Part shown: positions 27,420 through 40,951 of the stretch, piece by piece
Layout of the letters: each line of letters starts with the position of its first letter
How positions within the stretch are numbered: position 1 is the stretch's first letter
DNA from: Rallus limicola
Lineage: Eukaryota > Chordata > Aves > Gruiformes > Rallidae
Length of the DNA stretch: 64,000 nucleotides
Reading direction: 5' to 3'
NCBI GenBank assembly: GCA_022605955.1
Contig: JAKCOZ010000084.1
Span: forward strand, 172,501 to 236,500
Translations under genes and position numbers: made by a program
Notes under the pieces: model-generated
Seen by the model: the letters and a program-made list of their open reading frames with translations, nothing else
What the model was told of the DNA's origin: nothing
The model's database searches: none

Positions 27420-27663
27420 CAAAATTTTGAGATGTTGCATTAATATTCTTCCTGAGTGCATGTGTAGTGCAAGGAATAAAGTAACTTTGAATTAAGCTAG
27501 GGCGCTTACAATAAAGATATTTGCCGTTAGTATGTGTAAAGAATTTCAGAAGAATAAGTTGTTTGTTATCAAGCCTTTGAGGTGAGTGGAGACAACTAAC
27601 AGGAGAATGTAAATGATGTGATGAAAAACAAAGGATGCATTTGGAAGAATCTAACCTATGCTG

Positions 27664-27748
27664 AAAAACCACAACAACCCAAAACCTAAACTTAAAAAAA
27701 CCACCCAACCAAAAAAAATCCCCAAATTCCAAAAACCCCAAAACAAAA
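27664..27748. repeat. A/C-rich low-complexity tract
   Basis: About 85 bases made almost only of A and C on the plus strand, so G/T-rich on the minus strand, with CCC and CCCC runs separated by A runs. The minus strand has the spacing needed for a G-quadruplex. It resembles in composition the plus-strand G/T tract at 40828-40951. Confidence 0.7.
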
Positions 27749-30566
27749 TATACATGTGGTTGGGATGGAGGATTTATTGTATTAAGTGTGATGGAGTCTT
27801 TTCAGAAGAAAGTATTTAGAACTATGTTTTGCATTGTGAACAATATGTACTTGAGGACACATTTGACTAAAATTTGAAATGTAATGGAGACCTGACAGAA
27901 AATGTGTACACACAACTGAAGATCTAATAATGAGAGAAATAGAGAGACCATGTGAAATAGGAGGAAAATTTTGGATTTGGAGGTTTGGGGTTTAGGAGTA
28001 AAGATGGAAGTGCAGAAGAAAGGCAAAAGGGATAAAACAAACGTAAAAAAATCTGAAATTCAGGAATTGAAAACTTGCAATTATCAAACATATCTAAATC
28101 AGTAGAAATAAAGACTGGTAGAAAAGTAAAGGTTTTGAAGGATATTTGAATTAGAAGCAAAATTCTTACATGTTTTCTGTTCAGAAAACTGGTGTAAAAA
28201 GGATAAAAGGATCAAGTGGGAAGACTGGGACATTCCCTAGGTTCCCTGCAGTAGATGGAGACAGAAACACAGATGATGAACACCTTGGGTTAGTTTAAGG
28301 TGCAGAGGAGCAGAGATCCTAATATGAAAGGGGCAAAAAAGTGAAGGCTATAGCTGATATTATAGACCATAGTGATAACAGGGGGGAGTGAGGATAGGGA
28401 GGGAAGGATGAAACTGTGAGCATCACAAAATTGGAGAGGATGATAGCTTGGAGATCATAAATATGAATGAATGACAGGCTGTGGAAGAGTAAGGGGTAGT
28501 CAAGGAGAACAAGTGGTGATCTGATAGTAAAAGCATGAAAACTTGAAGATAAATAGAATGAGCTGGTTCTGATTTTTTTCTTTACATTCCCATTTAAACA
28601 AATGCATTCTTTGTCATATGATATATTTTTCTTCATACTTAAACCTCTTAATAGAACTTTAAATAGTTTTACTTTCCACTTTTAAATATCTTTCTAAGGT
28701 GTTCTCTCTGTACAATTAGGAAAAAGGAACTTACTCCAAAGAACCTGTCAGGAATATCAGTAACTGAAGAGAGATTTTTCCCAGCAGAGAGAAGGATAAC
28801 TTGATATTTGCAGCCTAATTAACCTGAGTTTAGCTTTATGCATTGACTAGAAGTGCATAAAATTTAAACATTTTATCGGTGTCTTCCTGTCTCAGATGCA
28901 TTGAGTTCCACCTGTATGCTAATATCCTTTCTTGATGGCATGTGACTATAATTTTCTGAGTGTATCAGATCAGTTTAGACTGTCCTAAATATAACGCCAT
29001 GAAGACATAAATGCTAATGCAGAAAGAGCACCATGGGGAACACCCATCAAAATATGAAACTAACTGCTTTATGTACATGAGCACTAGTAAAGAATGTTGG
29101 CTTTTGTGTGAGGTTTGATGTTTTTCCAGAATACTCACACCTTAGATTTTTTTTTTCACCTTAGAGCTTATTGTATGACATATGTATATGTATGATATAT
29201 ATAAAATGAAGCCTGAATTGTCACTTGCTGCAAATTAAGCTGAAGATCTGCGTCTGACCATCCTAAAGCTGTGAATTGAGCTTTCATGGATGGATGGTTT
29301 TATTTCAAGTCACTTCTTTTCATTACAGTTGCCCCAACTATGGACTTCATTTCAGAAGGGTTTAAGATGTGAGTGCGGGCAGTTTGGACATAAGTTATAT
29401 GAATAAGTGTCATGTTGGGGGAGTCACATCAAATGTGAGACCAGTATTGGTGCAAATGGTGACTCCACCACACAAATACCTGACTGACATGAATATCCTA
29501 AAGGGATTACAGAAGAATAGGAAAGAAAATGTACAGAAGTCCATGAAGACAAAAAAGAATTCTTGAGAAACACCAAGTTCCCACATGAAACACAACTTAT
29601 AAAGTGTGATATTGCACTTTGATGCTTATGTCTTTAATACATGTAACATGGAGATGATACACTGTTATTAGAGACTTATCACGCCTGATGTGCAACGCAG
29701 AGGCGTTTGCTTTGATGAATTGGAATATGCTGTCATGAATCCAATGGCAGCAATGAGACACATCACTACCACTAACATTCAGAGGATTATAGCTATAATT
29801 ACCCTATATTAATACATAGACATATACAGGACAGAAGCAAATCTTTATCTATTTGTGTCCTCCACCACAAAGTTCTTATTTTCTTAAATGTTTTATACTG
29901 CCTGTGTATTTCAAACTTAATCCTGCATATCAAAATAACACTTAGTCTTTATAGCTACATTAAGTGTTCATATCACAAAACATGTATATTATTCTAGACT
30001 TATTTCTGTGAGATTTATGCATACTGTGTAAAGAAGCAGAGGAAGAGAGAGAAAAAAAATAATTCCTTCCCTGTTTAGAAAAGATTTTAGCTATTCAAAA
30101 TATTTGAGAACTGTAGAAAGAAAACCAAAAAGGAAACTAGTAAATTGTAGGAGCTGAAGTCTTTATTGTAAGATACATATTCATTGGGGGTGGGGGAAGG
30201 GAAGTAAGCTGGAAACATTTAAAAACTGTACATATACAAGTTACAGCTGCTCTGGCTACCCTGTATGTCATTCAGTTCTAAAACAGACAGCTTGGATCTG
30301 TTTATGAAATTTTAGAACTGTCAGACTTTTCCTTAGAAATAATGTAAATGCAACTTGTGAAAAAGCTCCAGCGATGGGAAGCCACAAGGAATTGTGCAGA
30401 TTTCTTAATTTTTTAAAGTTCTGTTTAAAATCCTAGGGAAAGAAAAAGAAATGTCTTTATTCATAATTCTGGAATATTTGGGGAAAAAAAGTTACTAAAC
30501 ATATCTCTATTTTTACATGGATGCACAAATTACAGGGCAAATTATGCCTGTATGATTACCTTACTC

Positions 30567-30588
30567 TTTTTTTTTTTTTTTTTTTTTT
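30567..30588. repeat. poly-T run (22 T)
   Basis: Perfect T run followed by GGCTTG. No parent retrocopy is visible. Confidence 0.92.
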
Positions 30589-31867
30589 GGCTTGTTTGTA
30601 GGTTTTCATGAAGATCAGAAGCAGGACAAGATCTGACCAAGTCTGGCCGTTCATGAGGGTGTTATCCACAGTTAGGCAAGCTGTGTATGTAACATAGAGT
30701 TATACAGGGCTTGCCTGTGGTATAGCTTGTAAACTTGGGAGTACTGTCTTTGGTAGAGCAGTTTGGATGTTTGCCGTGTGTCTGGGCGTGACCAGCTAGG
30801 TAGCAGACAAGCCAAGAGATTTTCTTGAATGTAGGAGAAAAAAAGAAGGTGTGAGCACACCACTGCCAAATGCTGTAGAGATCGAATTTTCAAAACATTT
30901 GTGGAAATATTCAGTAAACTGCTGCTTTTTGGTGGTGATGGTATTTTGTTCTGGGGATGGAGGGGTTTTTTTATTTGTTGGTAGGGGACAACAGGAGTGG
31001 ACATGACAGTGTGGAATTTCATTTATTTATTTATAATTTGGAAGGAGTTGATAATAAAATAGTGGATAAATTTATCTGGCTTCACTACAGGTTAATCAGG
31101 CTTGAAATCTATATTTAGAAGTGCCCAAAATTAGAAAACCTTCTATCTTAACTGCCTTACCACTAATTGCTTTGTACAAAACACTCCTGAAAACGATTGT
31201 CTTTATCAATTCATAAAGTCATATCTTTTAGTAGTTTGATTTTTTAGTCATCTTCCTGTTTTAATACAAACAAAAAAAATGTCTAACCGTGGCTGTATGT
31301 TTTGGTCTGGGTTTTTGTTTTGGTTTTCTTAAATGTTTTTCTACTTAATATGAAATGTGTGTTACACTACCTGTGTGTCTTCTTTGTGACATGCTATACC
31401 TGGTTCACTTTTTAATTTGTCTGAGCTTGTCTTATCGTCAGAGATGTAGTCTGTTATTGATTAAATAATTCATTTAGCTGTCCCCAAGATGACAGATCTG
31501 CTTATTGTCACAAGAAAGTTGATATACTATACTTTGTTTACAAAGGTTGTACAACAGTCAGAAAGTAATGTATAACTACAACATTTTTATAGATTTTACA
31601 TATTATGTGCATTTCATTAACCATTGCATCTAGCAAGAAATGTATATTTATTTGATAAAAATTGAAATTGGCACTAAAATAACTCACATTTATTGGTTGT
31701 GCTCAAAGTAAAGAGAAACAGGAAAAACTCACATGGCGAATTAGCCTATTTACGTTTTAAAAATCTCATCAGGCTTGCTAAGCTCTCAGGTTTAACTCTT
31801 TGAACACTGCTTTGGGGATGCACAGAAATTTCCTTCAGCTTTGAGAGGTTACACTGTGAGCATACGG

Positions 31868-32292
31868 TTTATTGCATATAGCAATAGACAAACACCAGTT
31901 TTTCTTCTCTGGATGAACTTCTCACACATTTTCATGGGTTAAGAAGAATTTAGCTCAATAATCCCGTGCTTTAAAACATAATCCTTTTCCTACTTTGACA
32001 CTACATTGAAGTAGACAGATTTTAAAATGACAGTTCTAAGAAACACTGTTCTCTCTTCACCCTCCCCCTTCTCTACTCAGAATCCTACCCAGAACCTGGA
32101 TTAATGTATTGATTAAAGAAGCGATCATCTTCACCACTGTCATTTCCAGCAGACCTCCGGCCTAGCCCCACTTTTTCCTGCATGTGGAACCCAAGGACTG
32201 TTTCAGAAACTGGCACCTCAGGGGCTTGAAGGTCTGGATATGAAGGGGAACACCAGACCTGGAGCTGTGCTTGACACCCCACTGCCATCCTG
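31868..32292 (-). other. candidate last exon with poly(A) signal, minus strand
   Basis: On the minus strand a good acceptor (GTATATGGTATTTTCAG) precedes base 32292. Two frames are open from there. The frame starting on the first base reads QDGSGVSSTAPGLVFPF and stops at 32218-32220 (24 codons). The frame offset by one base stays open for 68 codons to a TAG at 32085-32087 and ends GNDSGEDDRFFNQYINPGSG. An AATAAA (minus strand, 31868-31873) lies about 210 bases after that stop. The open part is richer in G and C than the DNA around it, which favours coding. Two rival frames could mean an old frameshift, or that neither is translated. The first frame begins in phase 0, the phase in which the candidate exon at 55680-55743 ends. 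The protein is not recognised. Confidence 0.32.
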
Positions 32293-35200
32293 CTGAAAAT
32301 ACCATATACAGACTAGACATTTGAAAGTAATTATTGTTAAAGAATAGTAGGAATGGTGCACATTTCATATTTGAAAATTGTTCTTTCCTACATTCAGGTC
32401 TGGTGCACTCCATATTTCAGCTAAACCAAAGCATAAAAGCCTTGATTTCAATTTAATAAATTCACAAAAACAAAAAGGAGTATTGTAGGAATTATTCAAA
32501 TCCTCCAAATTTTTCCTGATTCCCAAGGCATTTCTTTTTTCATGTAAATATATTTTACAGATGTTGAGTACATTATTTTTAGCAAAAAACACCTAAGAAT
32601 TTAGCAAATATGCAAACTAGCAAAAACATGCAAGTTAATCTCCACGTGCAATGACTTTTCCTTTCTAAAGGAGTTAAATAGGAAAAATTTTGCTGTTTTT
32701 ATAACTCAAATAAAAAATATATATAATGAATTTATAAAGATATGTTTCTTGATGTCTATGTCTACTTATGTACTGCATATATAGTGTACCTAATACGTAT
32801 ATTAACTGAACATTTAAATAAACCTTTTCAAACAGTAATAACCACTCCAGTATTTTCTCCTAAGTTTTAGTGTTATTTTCCTCACAAAAGTTGAATATTA
32901 TTGATGCATATCATTCTTTAGAACCCGCCAGTGGATTCAAATTATATTATATGTACAGATTTTCAATTTATATATTTGTCATTTTTCTAAGACTTCATAC
33001 GCTTTGTTTCAGTAGAAACAATGATTCATATGTGAAGAAAAAAATTAAAAATACATTTTCATAAAAAGGGCACAAATTATTGATAAACACATCTATGTTT
33101 GCAGATTGGTTATTTCTCAGAGGTTATTTGGGGTCATAATTGTAAATCTCATTACCTTGCTTGAAGGAGAAGGTCTCTTTCATTATTATGGTGCTGAGGT
33201 CCATATCCCTGAAGCTAATTGCAAGGTATTGCTTCAGAGTTCTAATTGTTTGCCATCAAAATAGCTGTGTAAGCTTGATTAACAGTGTTCAGCAACATTC
33301 ATAATAGTCCAAGCCTGGTCCTGCATAAAATAGAAACTGGGAAAAAATCAATAAGATTTAATAAGATCAGGAACAATCACTTACAATAGTACATCAATCA
33401 CACAAAGTAATAGGTGCAGGATTTGATAGGGTCCTGAACTGCCTGAGAGATTCATAACCAGTACTCGTTAATGATTTGTTCATTTGCATTTTATCAATCC
33501 AGCTACAGCTGACAAGCAGAAGGAGCAGTAAGGAAATATGTTGACTTAGACTCATCAGAGTTTGCAATTAAAAAAAATAACGGATAACTTAATAGGAAAA
33601 TCAGACGTAGCTACAGATTCAGAGTGTGTATGTATATACATGTGTACTCTTTTTTGCTGCAAGATTATAATAAATTACCACACCATAGTGACTATTCGTA
33701 TTCCCATAATCCCTCAGAAAGTCTGCTTATGTCTAAGAAAAAGTACAACAAAATATAAATTTTTAAATTCTTCTCAGTGCTTCACAATGTTTCTCTCTCG
33801 TTGCATTTCACATAGTGTAATGCCATCACAATATTTAATATGAAACATGCATATTGCCTTGTTTTCGTACCCTTTTAAATAAATAAAGCCCTGGGCTTTG
33901 CCTTGGGCCAAACCCATATCAAACACAAAACCAATAATAATGAGATGGCTTTCTGGTGATTATTATTTAGCATTATATCCTATATCAGCAGATTTTATGT
34001 CTTTCTAAAGTAATTAAGTTTTGTTTACTATCTGAACATTTTTTAAAATTGTCATGAATAAACATCAAATCTCATTTATCCAGACTCTTGCCTGTTTGTA
34101 ATGCATCAATCTTTTGTTTAAAATAGGAATCCCAGAGCCAAGCCAAACTAAAATGCTACAAAAAAACATGAGCTGCCTTGTGTGTGGATGAGTTATTTAG
34201 AGAGTGATCTTGTGAGACTATCTGCAGAGCATGTTTGTTTGCCTGCGTTTGTTGGGTCCATTTTGATGAGTGTCTCGTTATAAACCAGATTATATACCTC
34301 CCTTTTCTGAGGAGCAGCTTGTTTCTCTAGTATTTTTTCTTTCTGTGTCCTTCCACCACAATATTTTTTTTCGCAGACAAAGCCTTAAAATACTATTTTG
34401 TGGTCTTTTAAGGGTATCTCTTGACCCAAAATGTGTGTTGTTTATCTGTAGGATGCCCTTTGTTGCTTGTTTTAGTCAGCTTCTACATTTTAAAAGGAGG
34501 GGCAGCAAATTCTAAATCAATATATGCTCCTGTCACATCATCTTATACTATGACAGCATCTAATACCAGTACAAAGACAAGGATTCTTTAATGCACGGTG
34601 GTTTAAAATAGAGATTGCCATATGGCAGTATGATATGGCAAGAAATTAATTTGGGTTTTCTAAGTTACATCAGGCCCTGTGGCCTCAGAGACTGTAATGG
34701 GGGAGCTTCCCAGGTTAGGTGACATGTTTTTAGAGGTAAAAGGATGACCAAACTTGCCGGCTGACTGATCCTGTGATTTTAAGGCTGCTCCACCACCATC
34801 TCAGACATAGGCATTTTGTAGAGAAGGAATTAGCAAGTTGGTGGTTTTTCAGAAAATTGGCTCAATCTCTAACTGGATTTCAAGAAATTGTATTTGCTAA
34901 ACTGCTATTCTGGGACATGTAAAAACTATCAGGTAGTATATTAATCATGGATTAGTCGTAATAACTATTAATTTTATAGTACTTTCAATTTTTTATAACT
35001 TTACAAATATATCCTGAACTGGATAATTAAATCCACGAGCTATATTAAAATCAGAGTAGTAATAAAAGAAGTGGAATGATTTGCTACAATAATCCTTGTG
35101 AAGAGAATATTCTTTTTTTCTCTTGCTCAGCTGGCCGTGAATAATTTGTGGGTTTTATGAATATGTTTGTTTCAGTAAATGGATGTTTCATGGAGAAAAA

Positions 35201-37328
35201 CTACAGTCTCTGTATTTGTTAGATATTCTTTGATAAAAATATTAATTTGGCTATTAGATGTGTGTGATTCAACAGCTGTGCTATTGATTTCTCTGATGAG
35301 GCTTGAAGAAGTAGTTCCCTTGTCAGTTGCTGCTTCAGCCTCCTTTGTAAGCCACAGGAGCCCTGTAGCACCTTCTAAACCAGTGGAGTGACCAATTAGA
35401 AGTAAGCCAGAGCTGATTTCCATTCAGGTTGAGTTTAGGTTGCAGAGTCTAGCAAGAGCTAACATGTTCTCTTCAACCATTAGCACAATGAGGACAGTAC
35501 CCTTAGAAAAAGAAACACAGAAAACAACAGTTGCCTTTTCAATTTACTTGCAGATACGAGTTAACAGCTTCAGCATCAAGCTATGTTTTCTGTTCCTTGA
35601 GTAAGCATGTATTGTTATTTCAGGAATAGACCTTATTCCTTGACTGATGTGCCTCCAATGCAGCCTGCAAAATTATTTAAAGAAAATTAAGTTTAGAAGA
35701 AAAATTCTCTCAGTGATCTGTCTCAGATTCCCAAGATCTGTGAGAACAAGGCCAAGTACTTTTAATTTCTAATTGTTTTCAAATGTACAGATGCTTAGAA
35801 CCCAATGGAAGTTCCTGCAACATGTAAGATCGTTTTGAGTGACAAACGTATGCCTCATGGAATGGGGATGGATTCTTCTCATCTGGCTGTGGCTGAGGGC
35901 TGTGCCTTTTAGTAGGACTTCTATTTGTGGATAACCTTGAGCCATGGAGTCTGCTACAGTACAGTCTGGCAACATCTCTCTGGCTCTGCATCCCAGGTCA
36001 GGTAGATCCTAGATTGTCCCAACAAACAAGAATGCACACAAAGGAAGAAGACTTTGTAATGGCCTGGGATGGAAGGAGGGTCACAAGGAACTAAAACATG
36101 GGTCAAATGTAGGGGGCTGGAGAGATCTGTGTGTCACAGACACATCTACTATGTAAGGGTGTGTGTAATGATTGATAACCTCAAAACGATAACATTTCTT
36201 TTTTAATGAGATCTGGATCCTCAAGAGGCACTATTTCTTTGCTGAGGGTGAACTTCAGCCAGATTCTGTAGAGAAACTTCTCAACCAACTCACTCTATAG
36301 AAAACAACAATAAGTGAATGATACACAGAATTTCAAGATACTGTGGGGAAAGGAAATTTCCCCACTATCAGAAACTATGTAAATTGTATTAAAAAGCATA
36401 AAAACAGGTCACTAATTATCTGAGGTGTCTAATAAAAAGTGGTTGCTTGTGTTTCCTCTGAATTTTCTTTTTCCATTCCACAAGAGCTACATTATTTACC
36501 CCACGCTTGTGATGACTCAGAGAATTTAAAAATACTATATTGCAAAGCTTACGGTTTTGCTCAAAAAATACACCATCTTTCGAGGCAGTTTTCCTTGTCT
36601 CTTTCCAAAGTGTTATATAAAAAAATGCTTTAATATTGCTGCTGCTGAACTTTTAGATGTGACATGATCACATTATTCTAGACTATGAGTGTCTAAGTGA
36701 CTAACGACGCTATACTTCTGTTTCTTTGTAGAAAGAAGTGACTACAGAAAGCTCTCTCAATATTCTGAGTGAATAAGAAGCAAAATATACCAAACTGGGC
36801 ATTCTTCACAGGAGGAAGAAAACATGAAGGTGAGATCCAATTGTAGGCAACAACTGCTGGTCTGTAAAGATATGTCACACCAAAATTGTTTCCTCCCACA
36901 AAGGAGAGACAGAGAAGAAAGGATTTCAGCAGTATGGCAGTGATTTGTCTACAATAAAGAAGATCAAAAAAGCATTAGGATATGTGCCTGATAACTGGTC
37001 TGTACACTAGTTGTGATACCCACAGACTTGGCAAATGAGGATCAGGGTTTTCAATGTCTGCATAGCAGGTTTGGAGACAAAGCTTAGAAGTTAAACTCTT
37101 GCTTATGAAATTCTAATTTTCCATGTTCTGGAATGCATCTTCACATCCTAGTTTTGAACTTAACAGATTAAAAGTAATGCATATTCTGAAGAGGGCATTT
37201 CATATAACACTGATACTGGCCAGAGCCTGAAATCTGTATCTTCCAACGAATACTAGTTTGGAAGGCTTTATGTTTAATTTATGTTACTTGAAAATTTTAT
37301 CTTATAAAATTTAAAATACAAGTTTTAT

Positions 37329-37525
37329 TTTCTCCTTCCCCTTTCCCTTCTCCATCTTTCTTCTTCTTCTTCTGCTTCTTCTCTTTGATCTTTTTTCTCC
37401 TTCTCCTCCTTCTCCTCCTTCTTCTCCCTCTCTTCCTCCTCCTCCTCCTCCTCCACCTCCTTTTTCACCTCCTCCTCCTCTTCCCCTCCACTTCCTCCCC
37501 TTCCTCCTCCTCCTTTTTTTTTTTT
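37329..37525 (+). repeat. 197-bp polypyrimidine tract (CTT/CTC repeats)
   Basis: Almost only C and T on the plus strand, with about seven purine interruptions by eye, built of CTT, CTC and CCT units and ending in a T run. The minus strand is therefore a GAA/GAG-type purine tract. Tracts of this kind can fold into intramolecular triplexes (H-DNA) and stall polymerases; this is known in general, not shown here. A leucine-rich open frame across it is an artefact of the repeat. Confidence 0.95.
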
Positions 37526-38196
37526 AGACTTGTCACCATGTTGTCATTTTTTGTCATGTATATTATTCCAGAAGGATTTGATGTCTGGAGTGATTGCATA
37601 AATCAACTCAACTATGTCACTACTTATAAGTTTGCAATGTGTTAACTCTCTTCATAATTTACATAATGTTTAAATAATATACCTTCTTTTTCCCCTTATC
37701 ACTACATTAATGTGATTAGAATCAGTGGAAGCGCTGTAATTTTCTTGTAAGTTGTGCTTTCCACCTACGCTTGCTTATTACAAGGAGTATCATTTCTAAA
37801 ACTAGCAGCCTCTGATCAGTTTAGCTGTCAAAAATTATTTTTTCTAAGAACAAAAATACTTTATAAAACATGTTATTGTTTCTACCTAGTGTTCCTGTTA
37901 AGGTAAACAAACAACAGAAAATTGTTGCTTTGTCTTATTTACTTCCATGCTTGCATGTAACTGTAAGTAGTAGTGGAATACATCTTCTGATATATTATGC
38001 AATTAAATTGATGGATGGTTAATTGAGTCAGTATGGCATACCATATGCGTACTCCTGACCTGAATGTCACTGGTCAGATTAAGGCTTCACACATTTGGCC
38101 AAAGAACATATGCTGTTATTGAGAATATGGCTCTAGATGTGATAAGGATTTTACTCCATGGAAAAAAACCATCATAACTGGCTTTGCTCTTTGGTG

Positions 38197-38226
38197 GCTG
38201 GAGCCCTGGCTCCTTAGGGCTCCAGC
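38197..38226. repeat. perfect 11-bp inverted repeat with 8-base loop
   Basis: Arms GCTGGAGCCCT and AGGGCTCCAGC are exact reverse complements, separated by GGCTCCTT. The stem is GC-rich inside AT-rich DNA. No T run follows that would suggest a polymerase III terminator, and the stem is too short for a microRNA precursor. Confidence 0.7.
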
Positions 38227-40827
38227 TGTAAAGGACTTTAAAAATAATGAAAGTTATTAATTAAAAGCTTACTCACATCATGACCATTAACTTTTGCAGG
38301 CTTTTTCATTAATTTATTTGATCTCTTTTATTTCATGACCTATCCTCATCATAGCATTTGTGCCTTTGCACATGAAGCTTTAGATCCTATTGGAATTACA
38401 TTTGTGTTTAAGCTTTATTTTATCTTATTCTAAACACCTTCTTTTTTTAAAGAAATAAAATATTTTCTGTATTGGTGGGCATGATACATACGTAAGCAAT
38501 AAAGTAGCAGAAGGGGGGGAGCTCGTATATCTTTAATGACAGTGACACATAGACATCAAAACACACGCAGGCTCTCACACTGAAACATGCATGTATATAT
38601 AGTTACATCACAGTTGCAAATAATAGGTATTTTTAGAAGTGCCTTGCTAAAACATTGTTTTCACAATGATTAGTCCTAGTTTTTGGCAGATTTAATATTT
38701 CTGTTTTATCATATTTATCTAAATAATATTTAATGACATTCTATTTTTTGTCAGCTATTTTGCATATTTTTCTTCTAAACCAGCTATTATGGGAGCTATT
38801 TTAGCTTCACAAATGTTTTAAAGTAAATTATGTTATTTTACAAAATTATTGCAGTAGAACATACATCTGAGCAATAATGTTTTATCTTTGACATTGCTTT
38901 GATGACTCATCCATTTTGACAGGTAACTGTCTGCTTTAAAGCTATTTAGTTTGCATCAACACTGAGATAAAACGAGACTTGAACAATATGTACTATAGAA
39001 GGAAAAAAATATACTGTCATTACATGGTTAGAAAAACAAAGATTTGTAATGGGGAAAAAAGCAGCTAATAGGGAAATACCTTTGATTCAGTCATTGTTTA
39101 TTGTGGCAAACTTGTGTATCCTTTGTCCACTGATTTAACCTAGAAAAAGAGTAGTACTGTCTCTGCTGCATAATTTGTTACTGCCACATTGAGGAAGATT
39201 ATGATAATGTACATATAACAAAATTGACAACAATGGAGGAGTCCTGTAATTGTGAACTAAATTCAAGGAGGCTGCTCTGAGCATGAGAACTAACAGTGTC
39301 TTCATTATGATTAGCTTACCTTTTCAAGTGTTCTGCTAGGAACCTCTATCTCATAAATTGAGGCAGGAACTTTATTATCATCACTATAGCAACTGCAGGG
39401 AATTTTATTTCAAAACAGTTGGCTACCTGAAAATTTTCTCGTGATGGAAAGAACAGCAGATGATATATACATTTTAATTCATTTTCATTTATTCCTGTTT
39501 TGAAGTGTTCCATAAATGAATGTAAGGCTTTTTTTATTTCTTTTTTTTTTTTTCTTTTTCTTTATAAGACAAGGCAGCTAGTTCCATCTTAAATTACTTT
39601 TTTTAATCTAGCTTTTTCTATTAGGAGAAAAAAAGTGCTGGTGGATTTTGGTTGTATCATTATATGTAAAATTTTAATTATGTTAAGATAGGAATATTTC
39701 AAATTGGTCCATTTAATGCACAATCCTCTTCATTATTTAATTTTTGAGCTTAGCTGTTACCTGGCTTTTCTTTCGACTTTGATCTTAAATCACATAACCT
39801 CTCAGCTAGAATAGTGAAGTGTGCATTATTTTTTTTTATTATTTTTTCCACGGTGTTATTATATTCTGTGCCTAAAGAAAAGGAATAACTGCACAGATGA
39901 GTTTGCAGCGGATGTGAGTGAACTGTAGATGCACATAGAAATTGAATGCAAATACAAGGAAGTGCCTCTTTTTGTCCTTAAACGGACTGATCACATGTTC
40001 ACAGCTGGAATTTTTATGCAGAACCATTTTCCTTTAAAATTGCACAAGCCCCCTATTGTTGCATTTCCGTAATTACAAAACTAGCATCATGCTGCAGACA
40101 ATAGTCATACTTCAGAAATTGGCATGAGTCTTTTATTACATCTATGCAAATTATTTTTTTTATTCCTTTTTGCTCAGTGATATACTGATTTTCCTTAAAA
40201 TGAAGAGAGCAAAAAGACAGTGTTTTGAAATGTGTTTGTTTGAATGAGCAGTCAGAAATGGAGAAATATTTCAGATGTCTCAAAACCACTTTCCTGCACA
40301 AAACATAGGAAGAAGTGAAAAAATTCTAATTATTTATACATTGGGGCTGGTGTTCCATTACGAAAGTGCTGTGTATTTCAATGGTACCCAAGATAACATA
40401 TTTTAGTCATGGCTTTAACCAGTGCCCATTTTTTATTGAAAAATACAGTATAAAGTTTGCTGCAATGTGCATTAAAGAGGAGATCACATGATGGGGAGTT
40501 CTTTAGGTCTCTGACGTTTGCATCTTCCTCTTGGTCAAATTTCTCTAAATGCTTCCCAATAAAGAATATCTTGTGCATTGGATTTCTGTGTTCCTTCTAC
40601 TGTGAGATGGGAATATGCTCATTTGCTTTCGCAGACAGGAAGGCATTCAAAGAGTTGCCAAATTTGAGAATGTAAGATAGAATGCCCTTCTTCCATTAAC
40701 TATATATGAGCCTAAGTTTATTGCACTCTTCCATTACCAGTCTCACTTCAGTAAAAACCCATCAGGTCAAAATCTTTTGCTAACATATTGCTCACAGTGG
40801 AAAGACATATTTTTCAGTTGTAGTATG

Positions 40828-40951
40828 TTTGGGTTTTTTGTTGAGTGGGGTTTTTGTTGAGTGGGGTTTTGTGGGGGTTATTTGTTGTTTTGGTTGGGGT
40901 TAGGGGCAGGGAGGGCTGGTGTGGATATTGATTGTTGTTTTGGGGGGGTTT
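40828..40951 (+). repeat. G/T-rich tract with tandem units
   Basis: About 120 bases of G and T with runs of three to seven G (GGGG, GGGGG, GGGGGGG) separated by short T-rich loops. It contains a unit TTTTTGTTGAGTGGGG repeated twice in tandem. The plus strand could form G-quadruplexes. It is not telomeric TTAGGG repeat. Confidence 0.8.

Noticed and set aside
35172..35423. Minus-strand frame of 83 codons with a GC-richer core (TGLEGATGLLWLTKEAEAAT)
   Set aside because: No usable donor is visible and a plus-strand frame covers the same bases; direction and reality cannot be decided by eye.
37385..37645. Plus-strand leucine-rich frame of 86 codons
   Set aside because: It is the translation of the CTT/CTC repeat.
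40828..40951. Interstitial telomeric repeat
   Set aside because: The G/T tract lacks TTAGGG periodicity.
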